A stretch of 64,000 nucleotides of DNA from Bemisia tabaci (GCF_918797505.1 NC_092795.1:35017131-35081130), one strand, 5' to 3'. Numbered from the stretch's first letter, positions 24,262 to 37,048 are shown. The notes: a model not told the origin generated them from the sequence alone. Program-made: numbers and translations.

Positions 24262-24516
24262 TCGATGATGAAACTTCAAAACCACGTCTCTCGGTTTGCG
24301 ACGTCGCAGACTTCTTTTCATACTTCAATTTTTAAATGGATAACAACTCTGAGTCAATTTATAAAAAATTCTGTGACTTCTCTTCTCTGTGCGAAGCAAC
24401 TTTTGAGAAAACTTCAAGGAGAAATGTTGATTTGTTCTACTGTAAAAACATAAAACAGGTGTGGAGATGTTTAAACACCGCAAACGAAATACGTGGTTTG
24501 GGAGCTTCACCATCAA
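24262..24516. mobile_element. MITE family 2 (TCGATGGTGAAGCTACCAGACCAC ends, this copy diverged)
   Basis: Left TCGATGATGAAACTTCAAAA then CCACG, right CGTGGTTTGGGAGCTTCACC then ATCAA. Internal blocks TTTGCGACGTCGCAGACTTC and AACTTCAAGGAGAAATGTTG are shared with the copy at 48336. Confidence 0.72.
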
Positions 24517-25024
24517 TGTGCTTTCCTTGATTATTTAAACAGTTTAACATTTTTATTTCGAGCATTCCTTCAAATGGCATATCCATGGTCACATTGTAAA
24601 ACCAAGTATCTCCGTTTGCGACGTTACAGACTTCCTGTCATACTTCGATTGAACCGCGAATAGAATCAGCCACATCTATTGTTAAATTTAATTGAGTAAT
24701 TTAATTTTTTCATGAATACGGTTGTGCAGATTTTGTGCAATTTTCTGCAATCCATAAAATTTTCAAAGGAATCCGCACCAACGTCCTCTTGTAAAGAATT
24801 AAATTGTCAAGTTAAATTTGGCGACAGCTGACGTGGCTTGGTTCCTTTCTGCTAAACGCGGTCAATTTTTTTTTCTTCTTTTTTTTCGAAAAATTGATTA
24901 TTTCTTGGAAACTTCATTGATTTTTCTGCCCTGTTGGCAGAATTTTCTGTATTGACTTATTTCTCTTCGGAAAACTAAAATAGGAGCGGGTATTTTGGAA
25001 CATTGCGATGGAGATATGGTACAC

Positions 25025-26531
25025 GGACTTTATGTTCACTTTTTTTACGTCCACAGACTTTTCGTCCACAATTTTTACGTCCACAGTTCTAAAGCCCACA
25101 CTATTGTTAAGTCCATTACTTAGACGTCCACTAAGTTAAGTCCACAAATGTAAAGTCCACTAAAATCAATTTCAAGCTTCATATTTTAGTCCGTGTGTAA
25201 AATTATATTTACAATATTGAAATGAGGAAATTAAGAGAGAATGAGGTGTTGTTATCGTAACTCATATTTTAAATGAAATGTTAATTTCTTCTTTTGATTC
25301 ATTTTTTCAAATTGTCTTTTGTAAATACTTGGTTTCATTTCTATCCTTGAAATTTCCGATATAAAATATGCATAAATGTACATTATTTTTTTTTTAATGA
25401 AATTGATTACTTCATTTTAAAAACATTTACATTTTTAAAACGTGGTAAATATTTGTAAAACCTTTTCCAAGCAATGGCATCGATATGAATCTCAATGAGC
25501 CGTAGTTGTGATGAAAGAAACTATACAAAAATTAATAAAATAGGAAAAAAACTGAGATGCACGCAATTTTTTGTGTTTAACTTATTTGTACATCGACCTC
25601 CTTGAGTCAAATACGTCCAATTTTGAGCGTTTGGTTGCGCTTACACCACGCTGCAGCACAGTAAAAGCCCAAAACATAAAAGAATAAATTTGAATGCTTT
25701 GGAAATCATCTATACGGAACCACTATTATATTTACAAAAAACACATTATATTTTCCAGCAGTGCATATTTCTTTTTCATCGATTTAAATAAGACTAATTC
25801 ATACAGAGTTTTCAAACATTTCAAAATTATGAGTTGAAAAACGCTGACTCCACGAGTTTAAATATTAGAGCCTAACACAGAGCGGAGCGGCGTGTTAGCA
25901 GCGCAGAACGCGCACTGCGGCGCCTACAAACATAACGGGATACTTCACGCATTGCGCAACGCGTGAAGTATCCCGTTAGGTTTGTAGGCACTTATGCGCG
26001 TGTCACGCTGATTGCCTGCCGCGCCACTACGCTTTAAGCAACTATTTCGCATCAGAGGCGTTGCACAGTTTCCTACAAGATTGAAAGCGCACGAAATAAC
26101 TAGTTAAAGAGGACTTTCAATTTTGACTGCAACTGTTACTGAAAAATGTTTAATATGGCATTGGAGCGTTTCCTAGGCTCCCGCTTTGGTTTTCATCTTA
26201 TCATATCCGTACAGTGTACACATGAACATATGTTTTTATCTGCTCTTAGAGTCTGTTCTCTTTCATGACTTGATTCATGAACGAAATGTTTTCAAGAATG
26301 AAGGTAGTAGTAGTATGCATTTATTTTTGAGGTGGTTCCTGTCATTTAATGAAGGAGAAGAAAACAATGTGGACATAACATGTCCACAATTTGGACAGTT
26401 TTGGACATATTCATGGTTGGACATTAAATCATGTGGACTTAATAAGATTTAAGACTGGACTTAACGTTTAGTGGACATAAAAAGCGGTGTACATTTATTT
26501 AATGGACGAAAGGTAGGTGGACATAAAGTCC
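25025..26531. mobile_element. 1.5-kb element with inverted GTCCAC arrays at both ends
   Basis: Starts GGACTTTATGTTCAC and ends GTGGACATAAAGTCC, inverted relative to each other. Within ~140 bp of the left end, the hexamer GTCCAC or a one-base variant occurs about nine times at 12-18 bp spacing. Within ~165 bp of the right end about ten inverted copies (GTGGAC/TTGGAC) occur. Such subterminal arrays are typical of transposase-binding sites. No transposase frame lies between; the interior is AT-rich and includes the palindromic repeat at 25921. Confidence 0.68.
25921..25987. repeat. Near-perfect 67-bp palindrome of the GCGTGAAGTATTC unit
   Basis: GCCTACAAACATAACGGGAT followed by ACTTCACGCATTGCG, then the inverse back to TTTGTAGGC. 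It is two copies of the ~70-bp unit head to head, where other loci have them head to tail. Confidence 0.85.
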
Positions 26532-26879
26532 TGGAAGCGGAGTACGTGGTTTGGACGTTGGCCGTTGTATAACTATTTAAGTTGAATAACTAGAAAAGAG
26601 TGAACTCTAAAAAATCCAAAGGCACGAACTCGTATAGAGCTTCGTCTTCTCATTTTGTCAAAAAAATTACGAGAAATACTTATAATGGTGTACCCCGCAT
26701 AGATTAGATCATTTTATGCTGACAAAATATATTATAATAATATTATTATCGACCCTTTACGGTAGCTCCTTATAATTTGGCATCCCTGAGTTTTTCGTTC
26801 CATAACGCTAATAACGCAGCGCACGCAGTTTGCGACGGACGGCCGACGCGTGTAGGTGTGAGGATGCACCACGGATGCT

Positions 26880-26945
26880 GGTCCTCCTTAGCCCGAGTGC
26901 CAGCCCCCCCCCCCTCCCGCCATAATGAAGGGGGGTGGGGGCAGC
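26880..26945. repeat. C-rich/G-rich inverted patch
   Basis: CCCCCCCCCCTCCCGCC followed after AATGAA-like sequence by GGGGGGTGGGGGC. Low-complexity and partly self-complementary. Confidence 0.55.
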
Positions 26946-27004
26946 AAATAGAGCAGAACGGCAGAACCACGCTTTGACCCGGGTGTTGCTTTGATTCGGG
27001 AGCT

Positions 27005-27256
27005 CTGCCGTGCTAAGGAAAAACGCCGTATGAACCTTCAGGCGTTGCCAAATTTCCTTTGATAAAACTAGAGCCCCCTGGTAAACTTATGAATATTTTT
27101 CTCTCAATGTTTCAGATAATTTTGTTCGTAATTTCACCGGAAGTTCCTAGAAATTTCAAGGAAAATAATCACAACTCTCCTCGAAAATAAACATTTTATC
27201 GAAGGAAATTTGGCAACACTCGAATGTTCATACGGCGTTTTTCCTTAGCGCGGCAG
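27005..27256. mobile_element. MITE family 1, best preserved, 4-bp target duplication
   Basis: Left CTGCCGTGCTAAGGAAAAAC, right GTTTTTCCTTAGCGCGGCAG, flanked by AGCT on both sides. The interior matches the other copies (GCGTTGCCAAATTTCC, ATCGAAGGAAATTTGGCAAC). Confidence 0.88.
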
Positions 27257-28060
27257 AGCTGGACCGCGTCTCCTCGAAGCCCGCTGTTGCCGAAGATAAT
27301 TACGGAGTAATTTCCACAAATTAATTCTGAATTGGATTATTTTAAATTTCAATTGATTAAAGCTCCCTGGTTTCCTCCCAATTTCATTATTTTACGGCAA
27401 ATCTCTTATTTTCACACACTGAATTCGCTAGGTAAAGAAAGAACGAAAGTCTTAGAGACCATGAAAAATAAACCTTGTACTTATCCTAATGCTAAAAGAG
27501 ATTTGGCAGCAGTATTGTTGAGTAATTATTCATTCCGGTGTTAATAAATTGAATTCCTGCGAAAGTGAGCGGAGGGTAATCAACGGAGGCTAGCAGGGCT
27601 GGACTGACATCGACAAAGTTAGGGGGCGATCATGATTTGATGGCCCTTCCAGTTCCAAGGGGAGTCTATGAGATTTCGCCCCAGAAGGAGAGGGGGGCTT
27701 GGGAGTCCTTAAAAATTAGATACACCTAGAACTCAATTTTCAGTTGTTTCCATGATAAATCTTCCCCTTTTCTTCCTATTATTTTTGGGGTTCCAAGTGA
27801 GAGATATCTTGTCATCATCCTAGGATTAATCCCTTCAAAAAGGAAAAAGTCTTTTTTCCCTTGTCAAATATTCAAAAAGAGTCACAAGACGTAGCACACA
27901 TGTTCCCTCCAGCGCCTAATGCGGCCAGCATCGATAATTGTCCGAGGGAAGTAAAAAAAAAGTTTAAAAAAAAATTGAGAAGTGGTCGTCGTCCTGTCTC
28001 CCCGTCTCCCTTACCCATGCCACCTATGTTTCAATATCAGCTTTGAGAGTACTCAGAGGC

Positions 28061-28362
28061 CTGCAGCCTGATTGTTGAAATTTTTTGTTTGTCGGGACGA
28101 CATAGATGACAAACCTAGGTTGAAAGGCGAAGTGTGATTGGTCAGCTATGTCTTATCGCTATGCTTTGTCGTGCCCATGTCGGGTGAAACTCACGACAAG
28201 CTAAAGGCACCTCTCAAGTCTCCAACAGTATGTCGTCGATTCCACCTAACAAAGGCAAGATAAAGCAGTGATAAGACTTGGCCGACCAATCATGCTCCGC
28301 CTTTTAACCTATGTCATCTTTGTCTATCCGGCAAACACAAAATTTCAACAATCAAGCTGCAG
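28061..28362. mobile_element. Foldback with CTGCAGCCTGATTG ends
   Basis: Left CTGCAGCCTGATTGTTGAAA, right TTTCAACAATCAAGCTGCAG. Longer inverted blocks follow (GACATAGATGACAAACCTAG versus TAACCTATGTCATC; GTGATTGGTC versus GACCAATCA). Flanked by AGGC on both sides. About 300 bp. Confidence 0.8.
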
Positions 28363-30449
28363 AGGCGCCCTGCAGATACACCTCTGAATTTTCATCATTT
28401 TGAAATCGTAAGTCCCCTCTCCCCTCTTTGGAGATCTTAGAGGCCAGGCGATTTTTATTCTTGCAGTTTTGGTGATAGGAACCCACTCATTCTTTCCAAT
28501 GCCCCATTAAAATCTTCAAATACCAGAACTTTCAAGTTTTAGAGGCTGTTTATAAATGAGTCCTTTAGAGGATTACGCTTTCACTACTAAACAATTTAAC
28601 TGTTTAACTAATCTTTAGTCACTCGAATTCCGAACCAGCGAGCCATGCATCATTCGTGACTTTAAGTGGGTTGTCCACTCTCATCGTTTCTCACTCGTTC
28701 CTATCAGTACGCCTTCAATATTCCGATAGGCATTGTGCGCGACTTGTGAGCAGTAAAAGTTGCTCGCAGCATTTCGGCCACGTTCACTTGATTTATTTAT
28801 GGTCGCAGCGAATACTTCACTCTTATAGTTGGATTTCATTCTGCAAAAAGGAATCAGGGGCATTGCAATGTTGCTACGATTATGCAGCTTCTTTTGTCTT
28901 GGAAGAAAACCCTGAATATGTAGTTTCTATTGTACTTAGTAAAAACTGTAAATTTAGGACAAATATTACCATCTAAATTTCATATTTTTTCAGGATTTCA
29001 ACACTTATATTGCAATGGATGAAGTTGCACAATCTTAGCAATATTCCAATGCTCCTGGTTCATTTTTGCAAAATGCAATCCAGTTTATCATTCGTTCCAA
29101 CCAAAGTAATTGAACTTGCATTGAAAATATGAGCTAGTCATAAATAAACACATTTGAATTTAAATACTTTTTGATCATAAAAATTCTGGGAGCAATGTAT
29201 TTTTGGCCCAGGCAATTAGCGACAAGATAAAATAAAACTTTACCAGACTGCGGTTCGCCTAACTCGTCGTACATTGAGCAGTGAGCGCGCCAGTTAAAAC
29301 CAGGAGGAAAGCGAATCGGCAGAAAAGCGAAGACGATTGCGGTTTTTTTTTGGCCTGGTTGTGAACTGCAGTACTGCACTCTGCTGCTTCCTGACCGAAT
29401 CTGGGGGCTTGTACCTGGCTTGCGGTTCTCGTTACGATGCAACAGGCACTCTGCTCATTCGATCGAAACTGTGGTTGACCGGTGTGCATTGGTAATCCTC
29501 CATCAATGTGCTTTAAAATGGTCTTTTATTATTTTTCAGAAAATTTCGAGGAGCTTCTTTTTCCTAGCCCTGCCCAGGGCAGATCATAGGGGATTTAAAT
29601 TTAACAAGAGCAAAACTCTCATCTCTAGGGATAAAATATGTTGACTCACTTCTATGCTTGGCGTACGGTCAAGCCCGTTGGCTGGCTCGTATATTCTGGG
29701 GTTTCCTGGTGTTTTTATTCATTTTTTCCTCAAATTTAACACTGAACGGTGTAAAAAAAGTAAAAAGGATAAAAAAAAAAAATGTAAAAAGGAAAACTTT
29801 GTCTCTAATTTTTTACTTCCCCTGCGTTTCTGTCAACGAAGATGTGCTGTTTTTTGTATTGAATTTAATTCGTATGTCGGAATACAATTATCTGTTCGAC
29901 GTTTGTTGCCCTTTAGTTTTTTTCTTCTCGGGCGTTTAAGTCTCCCTCGTTATCTCTAAGAATTACCTTTATCTTGTTCTATTAATTATTCGCAGCTTCA
30001 CTTATTCCTTTAGATTTTTTCTTTTTTTGTCTTATCTCGCCAACAAATCCATATATTGATTCAACAATCAGGCTGCAGAAGAGAAAGAAGTATAATTAAA
30101 AACTCGAAGAAAATGATTGATATCATTTTATAGACGACTTTAGATTCGCCGTCATTGTTTATCTCACATTATACAGCGTCAAGCAATGGTCCTAAACCTG
30201 ATAAAACCGACATTCACTCTGCTTCCATTTTTTCAGCCCGTTTTTTCTCTCTCTTTTTTCTTTCTTTTTCTTTTATTGTCTTTTTACTTTCCAAGAGTAC
30301 TCCTTTTCATAAAGGAAGTAAACGTAGAGGGTCTACGATTATCCATATTTCCCCACTTAAGCTATGGTAAAGAATCGATTATTAAGGTATTCTTTGCGAG
30401 CATCCTGTTTATCCATTCTTTCTATAGGTCTGAATGGCAGATTAATAGA

Positions 30450-30650
30450 TACGTCGCAGGCAATTAGCAATCGCCGGCACTTTACAAGCGGTTCACACGT
30501 TCTTTCAATAAATCGCAATAATGCGTATCGGCAATGCAATTTTTAAGGGTTATGGTCTTCAAAAGTATGAGCTCGGCTTGAAGCGCCTTCATTTTTTGTG
30601 ATACTCTACGCTTTGTCACGATGTTAGTTTAGTTGTCTGTCCGATCTCCG
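30450..30650 (+). repeat. Direct repeat, copy 1 (~200 bp)
   Basis: Begins GTCGCAGGCAATTAGCAATC and ends TTTAGTTGTCTGTCCGATCT. It shares GTTCACACGTT, AATCGCAATAATGCG, TTTTTAAGGGTTATGGTCT and GAAGCGCCTTCATTTTT with copy 2, 0.45 kb downstream. The two copies are diverged by several indels. Confidence 0.88.
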
Positions 30651-30897
30651 ATACACTCTGTTAACACCCTCTCGTACGCATTAAAGAGATTTAGGACCTG
30701 GTTAGATATTTTCCAATCCTTTTTGGTCAAACGGTTTTTGGCTAAACTCTGAATTCACTTGAAGCAAAAATATACACGAAGTCAAGACAAAAGGATGTAA
30801 ACTGTGCATTGCTGTGCCCCAAAAACTAGCTTCGAACTCCAAAGAAATTTTTTCCAAGCTTTTCTTACTTTCAGATTTCATTGTAGACATGTATCTG

Positions 30898-31098
30898 TCG
30901 CAGGCAATTAGCAATCGCCGGCAATTTGGGAGCAGTTCACATGTTGTTTCAATATATCGCAATAATGCGCATCGGCATAATGCAATTTTTAAGGGTTATG
31001 GTCTGCAAAAGTATGAGCTCGGGTTGAAGCGCCTTCATTTTTCGTGATACTCTACGCTTTGTCAAGATGTTAGTTTAGTTGTCTGTCCGATCTCAACC
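30898..31098 (+). repeat. Direct repeat, copy 2 (~200 bp)
   Basis: Same orientation as the copy at 30450. A short inverted piece (AAATTGCCTGCGACAGATAT) recurs at 31271, followed by the end of the AGTGGCGTGGCG foldback family, so the segment is probably a decayed mobile element. Confidence 0.88.
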
Positions 31099-31429
31099 CA
31101 ACTAATGTCACAGAGTTCACTGCACTCTTTCCTGAGTGTGTATATTTCTACCGTGTTTTTAAGGATGGAAAAGTGTCTACCCACACTATAGGCAACATAA
31201 TCAGCACTCAAATCTTGTTCTTTTGTTTTTGAATTTTATAATTTTCTATATTTATTCGCCACTGGCTTGTAAATTGCCTGCGACAGATATATCGCAAAGC
31301 ACGCCACGCTTTGAATGCCATATCATTTGCATATTACCTGTACAACATGACAATGGGTATGCTCGCACGTTTTCTCTAGAGACTCCACAGTTTTCCATTT
31401 TCCAGGACCCCTCGCGCAAGTTTTGGCGA

Positions 31430-31760
31430 CTCAGCTCACGCATGTCACCGATTGTGAAAGTCAAAATCAAGAGAGCGACCACGGAGCTTAACGGCGCCTT
31501 ATTGTGCGCAAGATTAGTTTCCCGTCGCGCACGCGTAGAACGCGCATCCGAGGTAGGATCTGCAAGGGACGATCTACGGAAAACATCTTATTGATATGCA
31601 TGATTCCATATTTGCTGGCAACTTTCTCTCTCGCGCACGCAATCAGGCACACACGCAAAACATGGATATTCACTATTCTTTACAATTCTTCAATACACAC
31701 GACGCGACGCACGGTAGCCAGGCGCGTGGCAGTGGATTAGGTCTATCCTGCCATGTAATT
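31430..31760. other. CpG-rich patch with ambiguous exon candidates
   Basis: Strongly CpG-enriched compared with its surroundings. On the plus strand an ATG at 31441 opens a 37-codon frame (MSPIVKVKIKRATTELNG...) ending at a consensus-like donor, GAG|GTAGGA. On the minus strand another frame ends at a donor-like ACAG|GTAATATG near 31338. They cannot both be exons, and either may be chance. A promoter with a non-coding first exon is also possible. Confidence 0.3.
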
Positions 31761-31909
31761 CCGGATCTGGGGGTTGCCAAAATTCCTACAATAGACACTG
31801 GAATATGTTTATGAATCTATTCATCTGAGGGATAAATGTGATGGAGTATTAGGCAATATAAACTTCTAGGTGGAACTTCATATTCCTCGATACGGAGGAA
31901 AATCCACTT

Positions 31910-31920
31910 CCCCCCCCCCC

Positions 31921-31949
<29 letters not shown>
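31910..31949. repeat. C11 followed by A29 homopolymers
   Basis: Adjacent C and A runs. Probably unstable in the assembly. Confidence 0.9.
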
Positions 31950-31952
<3 letters not shown>

Positions 31953-34089
31953 TGATTTTTAGTTTTCAGTGCAAACACTATCCAATACTTTCAAGAACAT
32001 CGAATTAAAATTTCAGGCGTTAATTTGCATTAATTCGGGTGTTACAAACCTTTGAAAACTTAATTGTATATGGACCGGGCAATATAGACGTTAATCACGT
32101 TTTTCTCTACTTCTTTAAAAATCGTTTTTTAAATCTGAAATTTTTCTAAGGGGTCAATTTTTGAAATGTTTGGCTTTTCTTTACGCCAAAAGATATAGGT
32201 TCAATTTTTCTGGGCCATAGTAAAGTTTTCATTTTTTCCCCAAACAAAGTACCGTCTTGCCTGAAGCCATCACAAACTATACTTATCATTTACTTATATT
32301 AATCTTGCCCTGCTAAAAACAGAATTATGATAAAATTGGTAAAATTTCAATTGATTCCTTCCTAACCTGTACTTTAAAGTAGGATATTCAGATCCCACCT
32401 ATATTCACCTTTTTATATTATTTAAGAAGTAAATCGTGCTGTACCATTTTACTCGTCCTAAAAAAATAGAGATCAAAATTTTTCAATAACAATCAAGAAG
32501 AAAATTAAGATAATAGGCAGTAGACTGCTGTAAGTTTATTGATGGAGTAAACTTAATTAAGATTGCAGTACAAAATGAATACATGTTCACTTGGATTGGC
32601 TTTTTCTTTCTCTTTATCTCTCACTTTTCAAAAATATGTGCCTTTTTTGAAATTTTATATTTTTTTTTATTCAAATGAATAACACATTATTTTCCCGTTT
32701 CAAAACTAGATACAAGAATGTATCATTACATCAATAAAGTAGTCCATTTCACTCTTATTTCGTATTAAAGGAACTGTTCCCAAAAATGGACAAATAAACA
32801 GACTTATATTTGAATACATGTGGCAACACGCGGTTTAATTAGTTTTCCTTTTATGCGTGCATGCGTAATGTTTGAGCACTTTCTTTCTTACGAGTGGAGT
32901 TTTCCGTAGACGCAATTTTTGGAGCTCACCGGAGATCCCTTTCAGTGCAGCCAAATCATGAAGAATCCTAAAGAAGTTTCCATCATGAGCGTCTTTAGAT
33001 TAATATTTTAAAAGAAAAATGTCTTACATAATACCACTATTTAGTATGCCATTACAGCATTTGTGCTGTTATTGACTATTAACTGCCTTCCAAGAATTAT
33101 TTTTTTTCCTTCTTTGAGAAATTCTTAGGAAGCTGCGTCGTCATGAATTAATCATGTGCAGTAATTCTAAAAAATGTTCTGTAACATTAACTGCTACTTT
33201 TAACGGATCAGTGTTCGTTGGAAGAACACGCTTGTTAAATAAAAATGTGGATTCTTTTTAAAATTTTGAAACTGGAAAAGTGAAAGTTTAAAAAAGTTCA
33301 GATATGGCAATTCTATGCACTCGTGAAATTACGACTAAAGGAGCAGTGATTAATCCTGAACTTCTTTCATTTAGTATTCATCATTAGAATGCGCAAAAAA
33401 GGCATATGACTTTTTTGGCCAAATCAAAAAGTTGCAAATTAAATTTTTTTATTTTTTACGAAGGTTTTCAAAGGTCACTCTAAACTATGGCGTCTTAAAT
33501 TCGAAATAATCCCAAATTTTTACATTTTGGAGAGCTCTCAGGCTTCTAAAACTCACTGCAAATGTTGAACATTTACCACGCAAATATCATTTAAAAATCC
33601 ATTAAGACTGGACACTTAAAACTTGTCGTCTAAAACTGTCAGATCACATAGGTTGATCTATTGCCTCACCAATTGCATTGAAAGAACTAGTGTATGACAA
33701 GAAAAGAATTCAAGGGTATGGTCGTAGGAAACTCAATTATTAATATACTTTGTCAAATATGGCTTTTTATTGAAACAATAAATAAGTACAATTACATAAA
33801 ATAAAAATCATTGGTAACACTTAAAAATTCCAACGTAAAAAAACACCATTTTCTTTTTTTCGAAAAGTTAAATCAAACTCCTCGAAGCTTTTTGACTGGA
33901 GTGAAATGAGGAATGGTTTGCACTTTTTACAAGAAAATTCCTTGTTTCCTCTTTTTTCCTTGAAGAAAATCATCGACCCTTAATCAGATATTAGCACCAT
34001 AATACATGTCATCTCGTCACAATTTCGAATAAAAGCAATAGGCACATCGGAAATTTGAAAATTTAAGTCGCAGGTGAGAATTTAACATT

Positions 34090-34346
34090 TCGACGATGTA
34101 AGTCCGCAACCACGCGTACCTCGTTTGAATTGCGGTATTTGAAAATATCCGCTCCAATTTTATTTTTTAAAAGGAAAACAAATGAACACCGTTTCTTGAA
34201 GTTTTCGCAGAAATTTCTTCGTACTGAGAAGAAAAAACACGACAGTAAGAATTGCCGTCGGGTAGCTTTCCACTCTAAAAATGAAGCATAGCAATGTCTG
34301 CAACGTCGCAAACGAAGATACGTAATTGCGGACTTACAATGTCGAT
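34090..34346. mobile_element. MITE related to family 2
   Basis: Left TCGACGATGTAAGTCCGCAA, right TTGCGGACTTACAATGTCGA. Internally it has GTCTGCAACGTCGCAAACGA (inverse of the family 2 block), with different tips from the copies at 48336 and 61991. Confidence 0.78.
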
Positions 34347-35751
34347 ATGTTCCGTGTTTCGATTTCCATTGGAGGATTAACTATGATTCAAATACGAAGA
34401 AATTTTATAAGTCAAACTCCACTAAAAATTGATGAAAGGAAAATATTTTGGCTTGCTTACTGATATTAAAAAGAGCCTATACATTTTTGTTAAAACGTAA
34501 GAAAATCTAATCATCAACGAATCCAGAAACATTTTGTTATCACATCCTTTCAAGCTATCGATACAAGAATTCATTTCGTATTTACCTTTAGAAGTAAATG
34601 AAAAAAATTCCTATGCAATGAAAATTAGAAACATACATGATAGGAAACCAATAGTATACTATTACTATTCCGTAGACTTTAGCAGTATTTCTAAAACCCG
34701 AATAACACAAAATACCGGAGATATATTTAACACATATACTCTTATCTCTTCATTCTGTCTTGAAAATATGATTTATGATACTCGCGAACAGCAAGATCAT
34801 CCATTTGTGTAGGAAAAAGAGGGTATACGCTTCCTCATGCACTGTTAAAAATGTAACGGCATTAAAGCGTCATTGAGAAGGCGTTTATGAAGCGCATTAT
34901 AAAGTGTGTCGATTTCTTGTAACTTCTCTACTTCTGTTTAAATCGGTTTAAGTCATAAACAAGTTTCAAACATTCTTTTAAAGTTTGCTGTACAATTTTC
35001 CCCTCAGGGATCTCTTTTCTGCAAGTAGAACTACGTTAGTAGATACAAAATTTTAACGATGGGCACCTAAATTCTACTTCTCTCTAACATAAAAATTTCT
35101 TACTCTCTTTTTGTCAAAAGTTAACTCCGAATAGTGAACTATAATAATTCGTCTGCATACAATTAACATGAGACCGCATGAAATGACAAACTACGAAGTA
35201 AAGATGTCATGATTATAGATGGTGTTTCCATCACAATGACATAAATACAACACAAAGCGAGTAAGTCACTTTAAAATCATAAAATGGAAAAATCACTAAC
35301 ATGAACAGACGATCGTAGAATAGAGCGCAAATTCTATTTTGATGATGTATGTTGCAATTTCAGTAAATACGTAACCATGAAAATTGTCTTCAAAGGTTTT
35401 GAAGGCACCTCACAGTGATTGACCCGTTTTTCCTGGAATGCTTTTCAGTGTGTAAGGTGGGGATGACGTGAAACGCTTCGGATAAACAAGCCTGTGACAT
35501 AGAGAAATTCTGGCACTTGTTACTTATCACCACTGAGGTACGTGATAGCAAATAGGTGATCCAAACAAAAGCAGGAAGCCTGTCGTGAGAAGCACCAACC
35601 TACCCACGCAAACCTGTTGAAAAAAAGAATCGGAAATGATCTTAGCACACGTAAATAGTGCCACACAAGTCAACGGTTAAAGTTTTAAAAACCACAAAAT
35701 GGACGAAAATTAAAGTCACGTGCACTATACATAAAACTTGGGATGCCTTTC

Positions 35752-35958
35752 GACACCTTTGGCGTCATCTTCAGCGGCGAAACACGGTCGGCGTGAAATG
35801 CATATAATGCCTACGAGACTGTAGGAATACTTGACGTATTGCGCCAAACACAGTGCGAACGGCATGCATAGCATATTAACGCCTACAAGACTGTAGGAAT
35901 ACTTCACGCATTGCACATATGACACGGTGCTTGGCATGAGGATGACGCCAAAGGTGTC
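35752..35958. mobile_element. Foldback capturing two ~70-bp tandem units
   Basis: Ends GACACCTTTGGCGTCATC and GATGACGCCAAAGGTGTC are exact inverses. Between them are two units of the GCGTGAAGTATTC repeat, minus orientation (CTACAAGACTGTAGGAATAC), and a short linker. Confidence 0.8.
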
Positions 35959-36191
35959 AAAATGCGTACAAAGATTTATGCACAGCGCAATTGAGTTAAA
36001 TTATCGTCGGTTTTGCGGTTTTTATTATTTTAATCGAAAATTATTTTAATTTAAATTATCATTGCTGATCTAAACATTAATGAAAGCTTCGTCCGTCATT
36101 TTTTGGTGTGCAAATTTGGATATCACTGAATTTTGATCAATTTATGGCGTTTTGTTTGGAGCCTTATGTTTTTTGAATCATTAAGAATCAG

Positions 36192-36321
36192 AGCACTTAT
36201 GCGGGGTATACCAGCCGCAGCATCTTTTGATCCGTCGCGCAAAATAGGTTTCCCAAGAAAAACTTATAGACGGAAGAAAACAAACGAAACTTGGAGTCAG
36301 CCTCATCCTTGGGAATATTAA
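36192..36321 (+). other. Candidate terminal exon, plus strand
   Basis: After an AG (AAGAATCAG) the frame reads through MRGIPAAASFDPSRKIGF and PRKTYRRKKTNETWSQPHP to a TAA. ATTAAA and AATAAA hexamers occur within about 70-140 bp. Residue composition is protein-like, but no upstream exon with matching phase was found. I do not recognise it. Confidence 0.25.
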
Positions 36322-37048
36322 ATCAAATTTCCATGAAATGTATTTGAGTAATTTATATTATTATTTGTAGTTGATATTTCATAAAATTAAAGGCATGCAA
36401 GGAACTACCCCTTTACAGTATACGTTATCTGAACTTTAACACAAAGGAAGTAAATAAAATGACTGGTTGGAGGTGATGCGATAGCAATGAAATACATATA
36501 AAACCAGGATTAATAAAAATCCTAATGTTTTCTCCTTTCAGAGTAGAACACTAGGTTCACGTTTAAAAATTAGCAAAAAGGTGAGTTAGCGGGTCGATCT
36601 TGAAAAATGCGAATATTTCGACGCGTGCGTGCGACATAATTTTGCAGAAATTCGTTGATTACGGATTATACTCTTTTTCATCTAAATTAATCCATGTTTA
36701 TATGAGACTGAGTATTGTGTGACTTCATCCTGATGGCTACGATATAAGAGATAATAAGGGCCAAACAGTCACATTTTTTGAGATCGGCCTTAATAGCCAC
36801 TTAGTTGAGTCCTCAATAAATAACCCATGTCATCCAGCTCATCCACTTTTTGAGTGGTACGGAATATTTGCACTTAAATTTTTTGAGTCATTTTATGCTG
36901 ACAGTAGATTTTCCGTCACTCTTCGAAACAGATCGAACTTTTTTTGCGTGCACTCAAGTTGTTGGACAATTTCCTGTTGGCTATATTTTTCCAGTTATTT
37001 TTACAGACAAATTAATATATTCTGTGATTTCTGAACGTCTTATGAGAC

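Larger units (their letters stand above)
17641..37048. other. Intergenic region between the two genes, repeat-rich
   Basis: No gene can be supported here beyond weak exon candidates near 29.3, 31.5 and 36.2 kb. The annotated elements fill part of it. The remaining stretches, for example 19050-20290, 21750-23040, 32000-34080 and 34350-35740, are AT-rich and show nothing I can name. Confidence 0.5.

Noticed and set aside
31252..31482. Minus frame with CGVSRENVRAYPLSCC, reminiscent of a tetraspanin loop
   Set aside because: It lacks the CCG motif and the four membrane segments, begins at a GTG, and lies in a CpG-rich patch where open frames are expected.
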